NCBI GenBank assembly: GCA_024138025.1
Contig: JAMXBD010000696.1
Location: forward strand, 434,001-498,000
DNA from: Combretum micranthum
Taxonomy: Eukaryota > Streptophyta > Magnoliopsida > Myrtales > Combretaceae
DNA: 64,000 nt
Reading direction: 5' to 3'
In this document: positions 1-11,571 of the stretch, in pieces
Numbering within the stretch: the first letter of the stretch is position 1
Layout: each line of letters begins with the position of its first letter
Notes under the pieces: generated by a model
What the model saw: the letters and a program-made list of their open reading frames with translations, nothing else
The model's database searches: none
Told to the model about the DNA's origin: nothing
Program-made: the position numbers and the translations under genes

Positions 1-3000
1 AAGGTGAGCAACGGTCTCCTCTTGATTGCAGAAGACGCAGTGAATAGGAATGCTCATTCCACGTTTGATTAGGACGTCCTATCCCTGACACATTTCCAGA
101 TGAAGAATTGGATCTTCGGATGGGTGATGGTCTTCCAAATCCACTCCAGGTCCTGCATCTGGAAAATACGTTCTTTAAGGGTTGCCTGGTAGGCCGAATT
201 GATAGAGAATTCTCCATTAAAGTCCTTTGACGAAGCAAACACATCATCATCCTCTTGGTCTAGGAGTAAGAGGATATCCCCTAACTTTGCTTTGATGTCT
301 CTATCAAGGAGGTATGAGATCAGACTTTCAACAGAATATCCCCCAACTTAGCTTTGATGTCTCTACCAAGGGGTTATGAGATCAGACTTTCGTTCTAAAC
401 ATCTGCTTCCATCCAAACATCTCTTAGTGTGACACTAAGCGTTTCTTTTTTAAACGAGCCATAGAAAAAGGAGCTAGGTGCTCCATAGCTAGTCCAGTTT
501 TCTATCCGGATTTGATGCTTTTACCGTTCCAGGGTCTCCACTGACATAGGGTATCAATCTTTTCTCTCGCATGCATGACGCGTTTGGCGATTTTACTGCT
601 GGATTTGCTTATCCTAGCAAGAAGATTAGTCTAGACGACTTTCTTTTCCTTTAATTTCTAGGCAAGTTTCATCATACATGTTTGCTGCCTATACTAGAGG
701 TTCCAAATGCCAATGACTCCCATCTTTCTAGGAAGAGAAACAACATTCCAAGCTATGCCACGGGAGCCTTTGTTGTCATCGGTTCCCGTCTATAAGAAGT
801 TCCTGCATATTCTTTCTATTTTATCTAACGTATTATGTGGAATAAAGGTAGCTTGCATGTACTAACTTTAGAATGCGCTCGAGAACAGATTTAATAAGCA
901 CGGTACGACTCGACATGCTCAAAAAGTTGGCTTTCCACCCCTCACTTTCTGTCTAATTTTGTCAGGAGGAAGCCACAGTCCAAGAATGAAGGGCTTCCTT
1001 TGGCAGTGATAAGGAATCCCAGGTATTTCACTATTTCCGGGGTTTCACCCATGCCCACTTTTTGTAAGATAGCCTCTTTTGCTTCTTAGCTTGTATTGCT
1101 TCTTAGCCCCTTTGGTGAGGTTGATTTTGTGCCCAGGCCAATCATAAAATAGGCTAAAGGAGTCCTACATTAGTTATGCGATCTCACCTATGGTTAAGGA
1201 TGCAACCCGATAGGTTTGGAACGGATCATATAAGATATAAATCAGACTTGGTTTCCTATAGGATAGCCCAAACCTGTTCTGTGACCCTATAGGGTTTTTA
1301 ATGCAATACCTAAACCCGCCATTGTAGGATTATAGTCTCGACCTGCCTCGCCCCACGTGCCAATCCCATTGTATTTTTGCTCTTTTTTTTTTTCCTTTTT
1401 CATTTTTATCATGTAGAGGTTCTTGCAAAGTGGATAAATAAAACAATGTAATATCAACTCCACATTGCATATTCTATATTAATATCTTCAAAAAAGTATA
1501 ATAACAAGAAAATGTAATATCAAAAACTGTTGTATATGTGTGATGTATATTTCTTCTTTTTGTAATTTTTTTTATTTATATATATATTTTTTATTTAATT
1601 TTAGTGTGGGATAAGATGCGATTCTTTTGCATTTATGCTCCTATATTGAAATATGTGATTAACATCATTCTACATAAGAAAAATTTTATTCCAAACTTTG
1701 TAATACGAAATTTATGAAGCTAACTTTCTATTTTTTCAAGTTACAAGTGGTATTTTATTTTAATTTTTCTAGTTGAAAAAAAGACATTAATGTCAAAATA
1801 TCAAAAACAATAAAAAATATGCGCTTAATAATATTTTTAGTTAATAAAATACACATTTTATATTATATTAAGTAATAAACTATGTCAATTAAAAAGTAAT
1901 GAAATTATTCCTTTGACATATTATCTAATATTTAATTGTCAGCACCAATAATAACTTGATAGTGACAATATTATTTGCCCCTCTACTATTATATATAATT
2001 TTTAGAAAAAAAATTCACTTACATATAGCAATTTGGTAACGCGTGAATTATGACAAATCTTAATATTTGTTTAAGTTTTTTTTTAAATTAAAATTGTATT
2101 TTTTTATAATAATTTTAGTGAGTCAGGTTGACCTATAGGATTACAATTATGACTTCAACTCTCAAGATCAAGCTTCCAAATCATCCAGATCGTTTTACCT
2201 TTTTCTTTCTACATGCAATATGCTATATCTTGCAGAATAATTGCATCATTGGCGGTTCATATTCCAAGCAGAAAAGCTAGAATGGAAGGGGCAGATAATT
2301 TCCTCTAGATATGGCCTGATCCTGTTGACTATGATTTTTGTGATGACCTTGTAGATGGTCGCACATAAGCTGATTGCCCTAGACTCCTAGACTCGTACCC
2401 AATTTCTTAGGAATAAGCATGATTAGGGTGTGATTCAAGTGCTCAGGAATCTTTTTTTTTACTCAAACAGGTAGGATTTCTTCTCTAACTTTGCTTCTGA
2501 CAACAGCCTAGGCATCTTGATAGAGTGAGGAGTTAAATCCGCAATGCCAAGGGTTTTGTTGCAGCCGATGCTTTTCGAAGCTATCCGTATTTCGTAATTT
2601 GTGGCAGGCTTTCTAGATTTATGTCGTGCCATTGCTGAGCTGTGGTCCATTCAGAGGTGGGACATCATGCTGAATGCCTGATTGGTGCTTGGAAGTGAAA
2701 AGGGAGAAGTAATAGTTGCGTATTACACTCTTGAGTTGTTTTTCATTCGTAATCCATTTTTCTTGATCAAAGAGACCCCAGATACATAATTTAGCATGCT
2801 TGGAAATGGTGGTGAAATAGAAGAGCCTGGTGTTCCTTTCACGGTCTATTATCCATTTTGTCTTAGCTTTGGCAGCCTAAAGAAGCTCCTCCCTGCATAG
2901 GGTTTCATTTAGCTCATCCTTGATGAGGGTTAGATCATTGAGAAGGTGTTGTGAGGGATGCGTAGCAAGGTTAGCTTCTAGGTTTTTGATGGCATTTAGA

Positions 3001-3998
3001 AAATGGGCTTACTTGCGGTGGCTGAGGCCAAAGGTTTTTTTATTACATTTACGATTTCTTTGGTGAGAGAATCAAGGTAGAAAGGTAAGGGTAGATTGTT
3101 GTCCTAGAATTTATTGACAAGAAGGAGGAGCGGGGGGTGGTCAAGCCACATGTTTTGGAAGCAAAAGGACTGATAGGATTGGATAGGGTTTGAGAGAGAG
3201 GGTTGGGTGTTGAGGAGGATGGGTCTATGGTCGATTGTGAATGTCCAAGGTGAAAGAGTTTTGTTTCGGGAAACAAGTTAAGCCAATCATTGTTAACACA
3301 GGCACGATCTAATCTGCATTTATTTAGTTTTGATAAATTCTTTTGCATGTTACTTTACGTGAAGGGAGGGCCCCCAAAGCCAATATCTAACATTCCGCAG
3401 TTGTTCACACATTGCCAGTATATGTTGGCCCTATTCTGGCATATGTTACGACCTCCCCACTGGTCATTATTCGAAGTGACTTCCTTAGAGTCACCAATGA
3501 TCATCCATTGTCCCCTCAAAATATCTGCGGCAGCTTCAAGATTCTCCTAAAGCAGTTTCCTAAAATGGTAATATGTATTGGCATAAATAGCGGAAATAAA
3601 AAATGTAAGGTTACAGCAGGATACTTGGACTCGTAGATGGACCTCTTGGCTTGAGTGAAAGAGGGTGTCAACAATAGTGCCTTGGCTCCTCCAGAGAATG
3701 TCTGTACCTCCACTGAGGCCAACCGGCTCTACACAAAAGGAGCGGTCATAATTGAGCTTAGTTGCGATCCCATCAACCTCTCTTTCGGTCATGTGTGTTT
3801 TAAGCAAAATGAGTAGATTTGGTTATAAATGGTGACAGGAGTTCTGATGGTGGGTAGCCAAAGGTTAAGGGGGGATCTTCTATTGTTCCATGAGAGGGTG
3901 CAGAAAGAGACATGCCTAGACCCTCCTATGTCCAACAATGTTTGTGTTGATCGTGGAAGTTCTGCATGGTAAAAAGGAGTTGATACCAATGTTGTCAA
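1..3998 (-). pseudogene. Decayed LINE (L1-type) retrotransposon ORF2, 3' end beyond the window
   Basis: Read on the minus strand, three parts of a plant L1 ORF2 can be recognised in order. About 3930-3050 gives an apurinic endonuclease-like stretch with LSWN near its start, then SGGTDILW and, further on, FTWSKN followed by CRLDRACVNNDW. About 2450-2160 gives a reverse transcriptase start, with IPEHLNHTLIMLIPKK followed by a block reading RAISLCATIYKVITKIIVNR and then KLDLE. About 1150-1 gives the downstream region (GGKPTF, then IWKTITHPKIQFFIWK near 200-120), which matches the zf-RVT region that ends such ORFs. Many stops and frameshifts break it, so it is not functional. The reverse transcriptase is interrupted near 2155-1190 by an AT-rich insertion, and the N-terminal side abuts a hAT-type MITE at 3986. 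The 3' end and poly(A) tail would lie left of base 1. Family assignment is by motif pattern only. Confidence 0.8.
1194..2130. mobile_element. AT-rich insertion inside the LINE reverse transcriptase, hAT-like ends suspected
   Basis: About 940 bp of AT-rich DNA without coding potential separates two parts of the LINE reverse transcriptase. The left edge starts with a GGATGCAACCCG-type sequence, like the ends of the hAT-type element at 41685. It also contains a CCCTATAGGG core like the one near 41745. The flanks ACCTATGG (1186-1193) and ACCTATAG (2131-2138) agree at 7 of 8 positions, as expected of an aged 8-bp target-site duplication. The right terminal inverted repeat is not clear, so boundaries and class are tentative. 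Confidence 0.45.
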
Positions 3999-4437
3999 AA
4001 CCGGAACTGAATAAGCTAGGAGTTCAGGGGTCGAACCAGAGCCACAAAAAAGTAAAAATATAAAGGATAATTTAATTATGAAAAATCAGTATATATGACA
4101 TCATTCAATTAAATCTATATTTAAATTAAATTTATCCATTAATTATTAAATAAGTATGATATAATGATTATATTTTATAAATTTATATTAAAGTATGAAT
4201 AAATATTTAAATTTCTGGTATTTTATTTTGTTTTTTTTTTTTTTCAATCCAGATCAATTAATAAATCAGGGTTTCTTCGTTCGACCTCATGGGTCGGCTA
4301 GTTTAACTCGGATCAACCGAATCAACCCGAGTCTCGCTGGTTTGATGCAAAAATGAATCACACGTAAGACCTGACCCAGCATTAGTGTCGGTTCTGATCG
4401 AACCGGCTAGTCTGGGCCAGTTTTCAAAACAATGGTT
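3986..4437 (+). mobile_element. hAT-type MITE, copy 1 of a family with three copies here
   Basis: A ~450-bp non-coding element starts with CAATGTTGTCAAAACCGG and ends with the near inverted repeat of it (14 of 18 positions). It is flanked on both sides by GTTGATAC, an 8-bp TSD. The 8-bp TSD and CAnnG-type tip fit the hAT superfamily. The centre is an AT-rich block, and the outer thirds are rich in AACC/GGTT words such as GAACCGG and GGTCGAAC. It sits at the upstream end of the LINE ORF2 remnant. Related copies lie at 7735-8170 (same orientation) and 16746-17209 (inverted). Confidence 0.75.
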
Positions 4438-4960
4438 GATACTAGCTACGACAAGCGGCCACTTTAGGAAGGCGAAATCTGAGGATTTCCATCATTAGGG
4501 AGCATGGCCGGTAGTTTGTCTTGATGAGGAGAAGGGTCTCCTCCTTCGGCCCAAGGATCCAATTTGGCAGGTTCTCCTCCTAATATACTTCGTTACCAGG
4601 TCAATGGGGCTGTTTGATATGTTGATCTGTCTTGCCAGTGCTCTGTAGTTAATCGTGTGGATCATCTCCTCCCACATGTTGAAGATCCTTTCGTAGCTGA
4701 GGTACTCTCTGCTGCTCGATGTTAGGGCAAGCATCTCACATTCCATTGTCGTTTGCAATATGGTTGCAAAGTTGTTCGCTATTATCCTTCCCCGTGGGAA
4801 AGTGGATCTCAGCGATAGCTCGGGAATCTAGTTGGGGCGGCACAGTGCATCTTGGGATGTTGCATGAAGCAATTCTACCCAGATATCGATGAAGTTTTTC
4901 GAAAAGTTGACGTACAAGATCCTCTGGCGATTGTCTGGCCATGGTGACGCTGAGTCCTTA
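4438..4960 (-). pseudogene. Coding-like remnant upstream of the LINE ORF2, unassigned
   Basis: On the minus strand two overlapping open stretches (about 4942-4736 and 4758-4495) have more balanced base composition than the surrounding AT-rich DNA. Together they read like one protein broken by a frameshift near 4745, with a start at 4942 (MARQSPEDLVRQLFEKL). They lie directly upstream of the LINE endonuclease, separated only by the MITE at 3986-4437, so the simplest reading is part of the same LINE (ORF1 or leader). I do not recognise a domain, and no zinc knuckle is visible. It could also be an unrelated captured fragment. Confidence 0.4.
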
Positions 4961-5424
4961 TATAAAATTCCGATTGTGAAGAGGATCTCCACGCAGCTGG
5001 GCATTTTGTCTTGCAGTGTTTTTGAGTTTTGTTAACCTTTGTTTTTTACCGATGAAAGATGATTGTCTGAGGTAGGGGTAGAGTTTTGCTAGTTAAAAGA
5101 AGGAAAAAGAAATATTTTGAGCTTTAAAGTACGTTGGCTGGTTTTTTTTTTCATTTGTATTTATATATGTATCTGTATCTAAATGATATATGTAAATATA
5201 TCTAATTTGTATTTATATTTTATTTATATTTGATCTATTTGATTTTTTCATGAGAACCGCCAACTTTTTTTTATCTATATCTATTTTTTAATAAACGATT
5301 TGTTAGAAAAAAATTTTTAAAAAGTGTTTGATCCTACTTAAAAAAGCTAAACGAAAAAACCTTAGGTTGGTGGTTTTTTCATAAAGATTGTTTGTCATGT
5401 GTGACTAATTTACCATGAGCTAAC
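4961..5424. other. AT-rich spacer, nothing recognised
   Basis: Poly-T runs and repeated ATTTGTATTTATAT words near 5150-5240 resemble the block near 7200-7270. No open frame or RNA gene is supported. Confidence 0.5.
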
Positions 5425-5920
5425 TAAGGTTATAAATGAGCCAAGTCAATATGATACAATACCAAGTTCAAACTCGACTAAGATGAAAAAGTCGAAGCTC
5501 AAGCTCCACTTAAATATAATCAAGTTTTATTTTTCAAGCTAGAACTCGATTGGAATTAATACTTGACAATTTAAATTCAACTTGATTAGACTCAATTACT
5601 CATATAGAAATTAATTAGACAAAAATAAAATGAAACTTGGGAATATAATATGATTTTTAGTTTATTTGGTCTTAAATATATAAATATGAACCATTGGATA
5701 AGAAAAGGGAAAAATAAAACAAGGTAAGAAAATAGGCTTTGAAAATTGGAAAAACAAAAGTTTTATTAAATATAAAAAGCTCAATTAGGCTTGTAAGCTA
5801 CTTGAATAGAATATTTAAAGCTTGAACTCGAATTCACCTTTGACTCAATTGTAGTTAAGTTGAATTTGGGTCATCATTGAGTCAAATTCAAGTAGGTCTT
5901 CAAAATTATTTATAGTACTT
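5425..5920. repeat. AAGCTCGA-rich MITE-like repeat, copy A
   Basis: Non-coding DNA dominated by words such as AAGCTCAAGCTC, AACTCGA and CAAGTCAA in both orientations. Its left end (AAGGTTATAAATGAGCCAAG) matches the ends of similar blocks at 8601-9039 and 58253-58686. Possible 8-bp flanks GAGCTAAC and GAGTGAAA agree at only 5 of 8 positions, so the right boundary is uncertain. Confidence 0.4.
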
Positions 5921-6013
5921 GAGTGAAATTTGTTTAGGTAGTTAATTATAAACAAATAAAGTTTATAAAATTAGTTGTAAAAACTGATAAAATTTAGATA
6001 ATTAATTACAAAA

Positions 6014-6273
6014 GGGTTAATATCATGAATGATATCTAAACTTTGATAAAATATACAATTAAGTAAGCTTTGAAATCAATCAATTTAGTATCTGAAAAAA
6101 CTTTTCATGTATGCCAACAGTATCTTATCGGTACCAAGTTAATTAATTTTAAATTTTTTTAGTTATTAAATTGATCAATTTTAAATTCCATGTACTAAAT
6201 TGATTAATTTCAAAGTTCAAGTACCTAAATGTATGTTTTGCTAAAATTCATATACTGTTTGTGACATTATCTC
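6014..6273. mobile_element. Mutator-type MITE with exact 9-bp TSD
   Basis: A 260-bp element is flanked by identical 9-bp direct repeats ATTACAAAA (6005-6013 and 6274-6282). Its ends are long imperfect inverted repeats: the left begins GGGTTAATATCATGAATGAT, and the reverse complement of the right begins GAGATAATGTCACAAACAGT. Roughly two thirds of the first 43 positions match. A 9-bp TSD with long terminal repeats is typical of Mutator-like elements. There is no coding capacity. The same type of end is found in the larger foldback element at 56734-57100. Confidence 0.8.
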
Positions 6274-6282
6274 ATTACAAAA

Positions 6283-7734
6283 TTGATTAAAATTCAGGTA
6301 TAAATTTAACACTTATAAATTTGGGATAATTAATCATAAAATAGATTAATATTGTCTAATAAAATTTACAAAATTCCAACATACTTTTTTAAAGTTTTCA
6401 AGAATAATGACGTTAATACAAACAACTACCAACTAGTGTCAAATTCTTTCATAATGCTAATAGGTATAATCATTCCAATCTTGCTTTACCCTTTTATCTT
6501 TCTTATCCTCTTGCATACTTGGATATGGCCTGGTCTAGTGGGGCTTCCAAACTTTCCACGTCTCTTTTGCGTATGCATTATTTATACATCAATCAATTGT
6601 GTCTATATACACATATAAAATTACCTATTAAATTTTCATTATATTATCACATGTAAACGTTTATTTTCGAGAAGTTTAAAAAATGACCCTTTAAATAAAG
6701 ATATGAAATAGTCATTAAATAATTAGAACTAAACCTAGTTTCCTCAATTGAGTTAGATATTAGGTTAAAAAAGCAACATGTTAATGGGAATGTGTCATGC
6801 GTGAAGTTAGGATTATATTTGTAATCAAAACAAGTTTTAATTCCATGTTTGCCGTGTGCTTTGTGAATGAAATTATAATTCTTAAGCTTTGTTTAGTTTA
6901 TACTTTTTGTTTTTATCTGTTTGATATATGTTTGTTGTCTGTTTGAATTCAAGTGTATATATAAAAAAAAAGATAAATATTTAATTACTCATATACATAT
7001 TATACAAATTAAATGTAGAAACAGTTCATATACAAATTTAGGTAAAAGACAGACAATCTAAACATATTTTTGAAACATAGTAGAAAAGAATAACTATAAT
7101 TCTATTTAACAATACTAAAAATGTATTTAAAAGCATCCATATATTATTAATCCAATCCATAGCCTTAGATGCTCTTATATTTAGAGTCAATTTGGATTAT
7201 TAGATTTTTATTTATATCGTATTTGTATTTGATTTATATGTATAATTTATTTATATCATATCTATTTGATTAGTTTATAAGTAAAATTATTAGTTTTTAT
7301 TAATATCCGTTTTATGTTAAATATGTATTTAAAAATGATAAAAATATGATATCAAAATATACAACAAAACAAAAATATAATCGGATTTTATGGGAAATTA
7401 CTCATGCCAAAATGTGCTATAGGTATGCACTAGGAAGACATGTGAAGGACACGTTAAAGCTATTTAAAAAATGGTGAAGACTGATTAGTTGGGCATGCTG
7501 TTTCGATCTTTACTTTTCGTGACAACAATTACTGCTAGTTAAAACATGTCTTAATGTCGTGTATGTGTGCCTTCCGAGTGACCTTGTCGACAAGGCACCG
7601 AATTTGTTGAAGTTTTGACCCCTCCATCTAGTACTGACAATTATTAGGAACTGGGAGAAACCTTTTTTACTATTAAACAGTACCTATCACTGGTAGCCAG
7701 ATCAATGCATCTCCGATATACTTAATGGATACGA
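6283..7734. other. AT-rich spacer, no gene recognised
   Basis: An 88-codon open frame at 6352-6618 is low-complexity and hydrophobic, with no homolog I can name, so I do not call it. The stretch near 6890-7330 contains poly-A and TTTATAT words that recur at 5150 and 50730-50950, suggesting old repeat debris. Confidence 0.45.
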
Positions 7735-8170
7735 CAGAGCATAATCAGGGATCGAACTGGGATAAATAAAATGTAAAAATATTTTGTATATTTTAATTAT
7801 GACTGATAAATACAAAAGACATTATTTAATTAAATTCATATTTAGATTGAATCCATCAATTAGCTATTAGATTCATATAAAATATATATTTTAAAAGAGA
7901 AAAAAACATAATATAATAATTATATTTTATAAATTTATAATCTAGATGTATATATATATTTAAAATTTTAGTAAGTTTTTATTTTTTTCATTTTATTCGG
8001 ATCAACCGATCTGGGTTAACCGTTTTGACTCGATCTAACCATACGTATCGACTGGGTCAATCTGGATTGATGCAAATTCAGACTAAATGCATGAACAGAC
8101 TTGTTTTTAATAGTTGGTTCTAGTTGAACCGGGTCAAACCGACGGGGCGTTTGTGTCTTAAAACATTAGT
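7735..8170 (+). mobile_element. hAT-type MITE copy 2, left end lost
   Basis: This block aligns by eye with the element at 3986-4437 in the same orientation. It has the shared GATCGAAC word, then an AT-rich middle with a TTTAATTATGA stretch and CATCAATTAG. The right third carries GGATCAACCGA, GGTTCTAGTTGAACCGG and finally TTAAAACATTAG, the counterpart of TTCAAAACAATG in copy 1. The first ~45 bases expected at the left end, including the terminal repeat, are missing, and no TSD was found. It is an older or truncated copy. Confidence 0.6.
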
Positions 8171-8600
8171 TCCAATTACAAATTAGTACTAAATTGAATT
8201 TTGTGAAATTCTACTCAACATGAATTTAATCAAACATATCCTCTTGGCAAAGGTAGAAGCAAAGAATACCTCATTAATGAAAGCTTAATTTAAAGCAAAA
8301 AAATCAACGTGAGACACTAGTAAATAGTGATATATTTTATAAATATCTTATTTACTAGTAAGAAATTCGGATGGCCTTATCAATAGAATTGTTTGGATTG
8401 ATGGCTAAGAATACACAATTAATGATTCTATGGGCTAATACCATCAATATGCTATCACCATTGGCACATGGGAACCAATTGGAATGGAATTTATTTGAAT
8501 TGACTGAATGGAATGGAGTAGAGATCAAAAGGGAAGGGGATATTCATTCATATGTTTGGTATTCTCATAAATTAAAATAAAATAAATGTTTACGTACAAC
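8171..8600. other. Spacer, no gene recognised
   Basis: A 69-codon open frame at 8371-8580 has no recognisable domain and no supporting signals. The rest is AT-rich. Confidence 0.4.
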
Positions 8601-9039
8601 TAGAAGTACAAATAAATCAAGTCAATTCACAAAGTACTCGAGTTAGCTTGATGTTTACTCAAGTTCGATATGAGAATAGTTGATCGAGTTCAAACTAAAT
8701 GAACTCGAGTAGTTTATTTAGTCAAGCTCAAGTTTTCTATGTTTAGTTTAACTAGCTTGTGGGTCTAAACAATTTTAAGTCGGGTATTAATATTGATCGA
8801 ATTTGAATCAAGTTTGGGTATTGATATTGTTTTAATTAGAATAATTTTTTTAATAAATCAAGCTTAAACATGTTTAATCAAGTTGAACTCAAGGATTTTA
8901 AGTGTTATTTCAAGCCAATTTCAAGCTTAAAATCTTAACCTTAGTCAAACTCAAACCAAGTTCAAGTTTGAAATTTCGAGTCAAGTTTGAATTCGTATTT
9001 AACACCGTATCATCTCGACTAAGCTCGTTTGCAACCCTA
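8601..9039. repeat. AAGCTCGA-rich MITE-like repeat, copy B
   Basis: The left end TAGAAGTACAAATAAATCAA and the inverted right end (reverse complement TAGGGTTGCAAACGAGC) align base for base at the tip, as terminal inverted repeats would. The interior is packed with GTCAAGCTCAAG, TTGAACTCAAG and AGCTTAAAATC words. The flanks ACGTACAAC (left) and ACTATACAAC (right) are similar but differ by an indel, so a target duplication is only suggested. The hAT superfamily is the likeliest class, judging from the TAGGGnTGCAAAC tip. Confidence 0.5.
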
Positions 9040-10433
9040 ACTATACAACAAATGCTCTTAGTAATAAATATGGATAATAAATATGTGATTGGATAAAAAA
9101 AACTTAAATAGGTATTAATTAGTATTAATTAAGCTAGAAAGGAATTTTGATTCGGCATACTAATATAGGGCTTTTTTTATTATTCTTAATTTAGACAAAA
9201 AGTTTCAAGAATTGTTAATAGCGAATTAATCATTTATTGGTTATACGCATCACATGTGTACAATTCGGATTAGAATACAAATCCACATCTCAATTTAATA
9301 ATTCTAAGAGCTTCACAAATTTCTGGACTCGGGAGCATTTGACTATTGGGAACAAAGGAAAAATCTACAACTTGTTGGTTACCCACGAAAAAAACGAGCT
9401 GCTCTTGTTGAAATATATCTAATTTTTCTACTAAGATTAATTAAATAATAATATATATTGTTGTTATTTAATTTCGTATTGAATATTAGTTTACAATAAT
9501 TACATGTGTTTAAAATTGAATAGGATTAATTAAATAAACTGGAAGTTAAGTTGAACAAACTAAACCATAGGTCATGAGAGTATTAGCCAAGGGGCTGGTA
9601 TATATGTTATTACCTTCTCAAACATATATTATGCATTTGCAACCCTTCTAACCACACATATATAAGGTTTTTTTTTTTTTTCCTTCTCTTTCATTTTTCA
9701 CCTTAGGGGACAAAAAAAAAAAAGAACACACACTCTCTCTCAAAACTCCTATCACAAAACTCTCTCAAACTTCTCTCATAAGTTTCTTCCAATATTCTTT
9801 CACAATTTATCTTTATCTCTTTAAAAACTTAAATCTAAACCTATCTCTCTTTAGAATCCGACACCTACTTAACAATAAAATAAGGAAAAACAACAAATTT
9901 AAGAACAAAAGAGGTTGGGAAAGAAATAGAAGCTTGCACAACTTGCATGCCAAGAAGTGGAAGAAGCAGTAGTTTAGGTCCTTGTTGCTTATTGCATCTA
10001 TGTAAGTAATTATTACTTAATGATATGTTTGTTGTGATTTCAATGGTGGATTGTGTTTCTTTATATGTTTATGAGTGTAGATCAATGATTTCATGTTGAA
10101 AATAAGTTAAGATAATGATTATCATGCTAATTAAACATGAACATGTGATGAAGATGAAACACATGTTTGGAGCTTTAAGTAATCAACGCATAAATGATGT
10201 TTTATTAAATGATTTGATGTTGTAAATTAGTAGAATTTAATCTAAACAACAACTAAGTGAATGTATATGATTAATACATGATTTTGATGTTGAATGAATG
10301 TTAAAAATAAATTAAAGTCAGGTCAAATCATGAAACAACAAAACAGGGAAATATGTTGTTTTGTTGCATAACGGTGGTGCACTTTGAGGACATGACCCTA
10401 TAGCTTTTCTATCTCCTTTTATGGTGAAACTTA
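9040..10433 (+). repeat. LTR-like leader: TATA box, CT-rich transcript start, interrupted at its right end
   Basis: A TATATAAGG box at 9659-9667 is followed by poly-T, then poly-A and an ACACACTCTCTCTC start-like region (9727-9740). A pyrimidine-rich leader with many CTCTC words runs to about 9850. From 9950 a more GC-balanced segment reads ATGCCAAGAAGTGGAAGAAG, ending at a GTAAGT. This order resembles the R/U5 part of plant Ty3/gypsy LTRs better than a host promoter, because no exon chain follows. The block ends where the LTR element at 10434 begins, and similar AT-rich text resumes at 14027. Alternative: a noncoding transcript promoter. The assignment is inference. Confidence 0.35.
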
Positions 10434-11303
10434 TGATGTGATCCTGTGAACCCTAAGTATATGAAACCTAAGACCCAATTGATCATCGATGGAAAAGAAT
10501 CCCCAAAGATCGTATTGAAACAAGCAAACAGTAATTGACCGCAATTGAACTCGCCAATTGAAACCAAAATTATTAGGGATTCAATCGTAACCTGATCACA
10601 AACAAACCTGTCGCTTGGAACCACTTCTATAAAAAATGGAGCTTGACCTTAATTAAACTTTGTTAACTAGAACCAAAACTATCAAGAAATCATTCTTTTC
10701 ACAAGAACCAAAAAGAAAGTTCTCACCTTTTGAAGAAAACTCTCAAGAAATCGTGTTCATTCAACTTGTGTCTCAAATACAAAGCAAAAACCCATATATA
10801 AATTCTCAAAGGAAACCTAAAAGTCCTAAAAACAAAGTTGATGTCGAAGTAATATAAGCTGGTGGCCTTTAAATTAAATCATGCAGCATTTAAAAGACAA
10901 ACAAGAAAACACAATCTTGGAACAAAGTACACTGGCAGTAGGCCGATGGCTCAAATCCGAAGGTCAGAGGCGTAGACAAGGAAAGGTGTTAGTATTGGAA
11001 GCGGCTTTTACATTTTTGATACTAGTTGTTTTCAAAGCTGGCATAAAGCCGATAGCTTAGAAGTGCAAGGACAACGACGTTGGATCTTGAGCTGGCGGCA
11101 TTAGGCTAGCGTATAGGATCCTCAACTTGACAAATCTTGTTTTCCTTCGTCATCGCCATTCAATCCACATTATTCCATCCTTTTTTAGAAAGACTCATCC
11201 TCAAATCTTAGTAATCAACTGGGATGAATCATCTCTTGGATGCAATTCTGTTCAAAGTAGTGACTCATGTGGACTTTTCTCAAACTCCTGTACCAAGGAA
11301 ACA
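10434..11303 (-). repeat. 3' LTR of the short gypsy-type element
   Basis: It aligns along its length with 13150-14026. Shared landmarks include GGAAAAGAATCCCCAAAGATCG (only the first 20 bases need be compared), CAAACAAACCTGTCGCTTGG and a GGCGGCATTAGGC stretch near 11095. Its outer tip on the plus strand is TGATGTGATCC. The inner boundary is approximate because similarity fades near 11290-11303. No clear polypurine tract is seen next to it. Confidence 0.75.
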
Positions 11304-11571
11304 TCTACACTAGGTAGAGAATGGTTAAGGTCATTAGTTTAAAAATTAGCTTCCTTGTACATAGGTACAATCATCAACTGTTTTACATATAAAGCATTGT
11401 TAACATCCTTTTCTTTTGCATATATACTCGCTTTTTCATCTCTCAGACTCACATGTTTGTCTCTCCCTTCATTATTTTTCATACTTTCAGTCTCATTTTC
11501 TCTCATTCACTCTCTTTTGCTCCTCACTCTTTCTTCGTTGTTCATGTGCCTCCTTAATCCGCTTTTGATCT

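Noticed and set aside
6352..6618. 88-codon hydrophobic frame that could be a small membrane protein
   Set aside because: It lies in AT-rich DNA with no promoter or conserved motif. Long T-rich runs give hydrophobic codons by chance.
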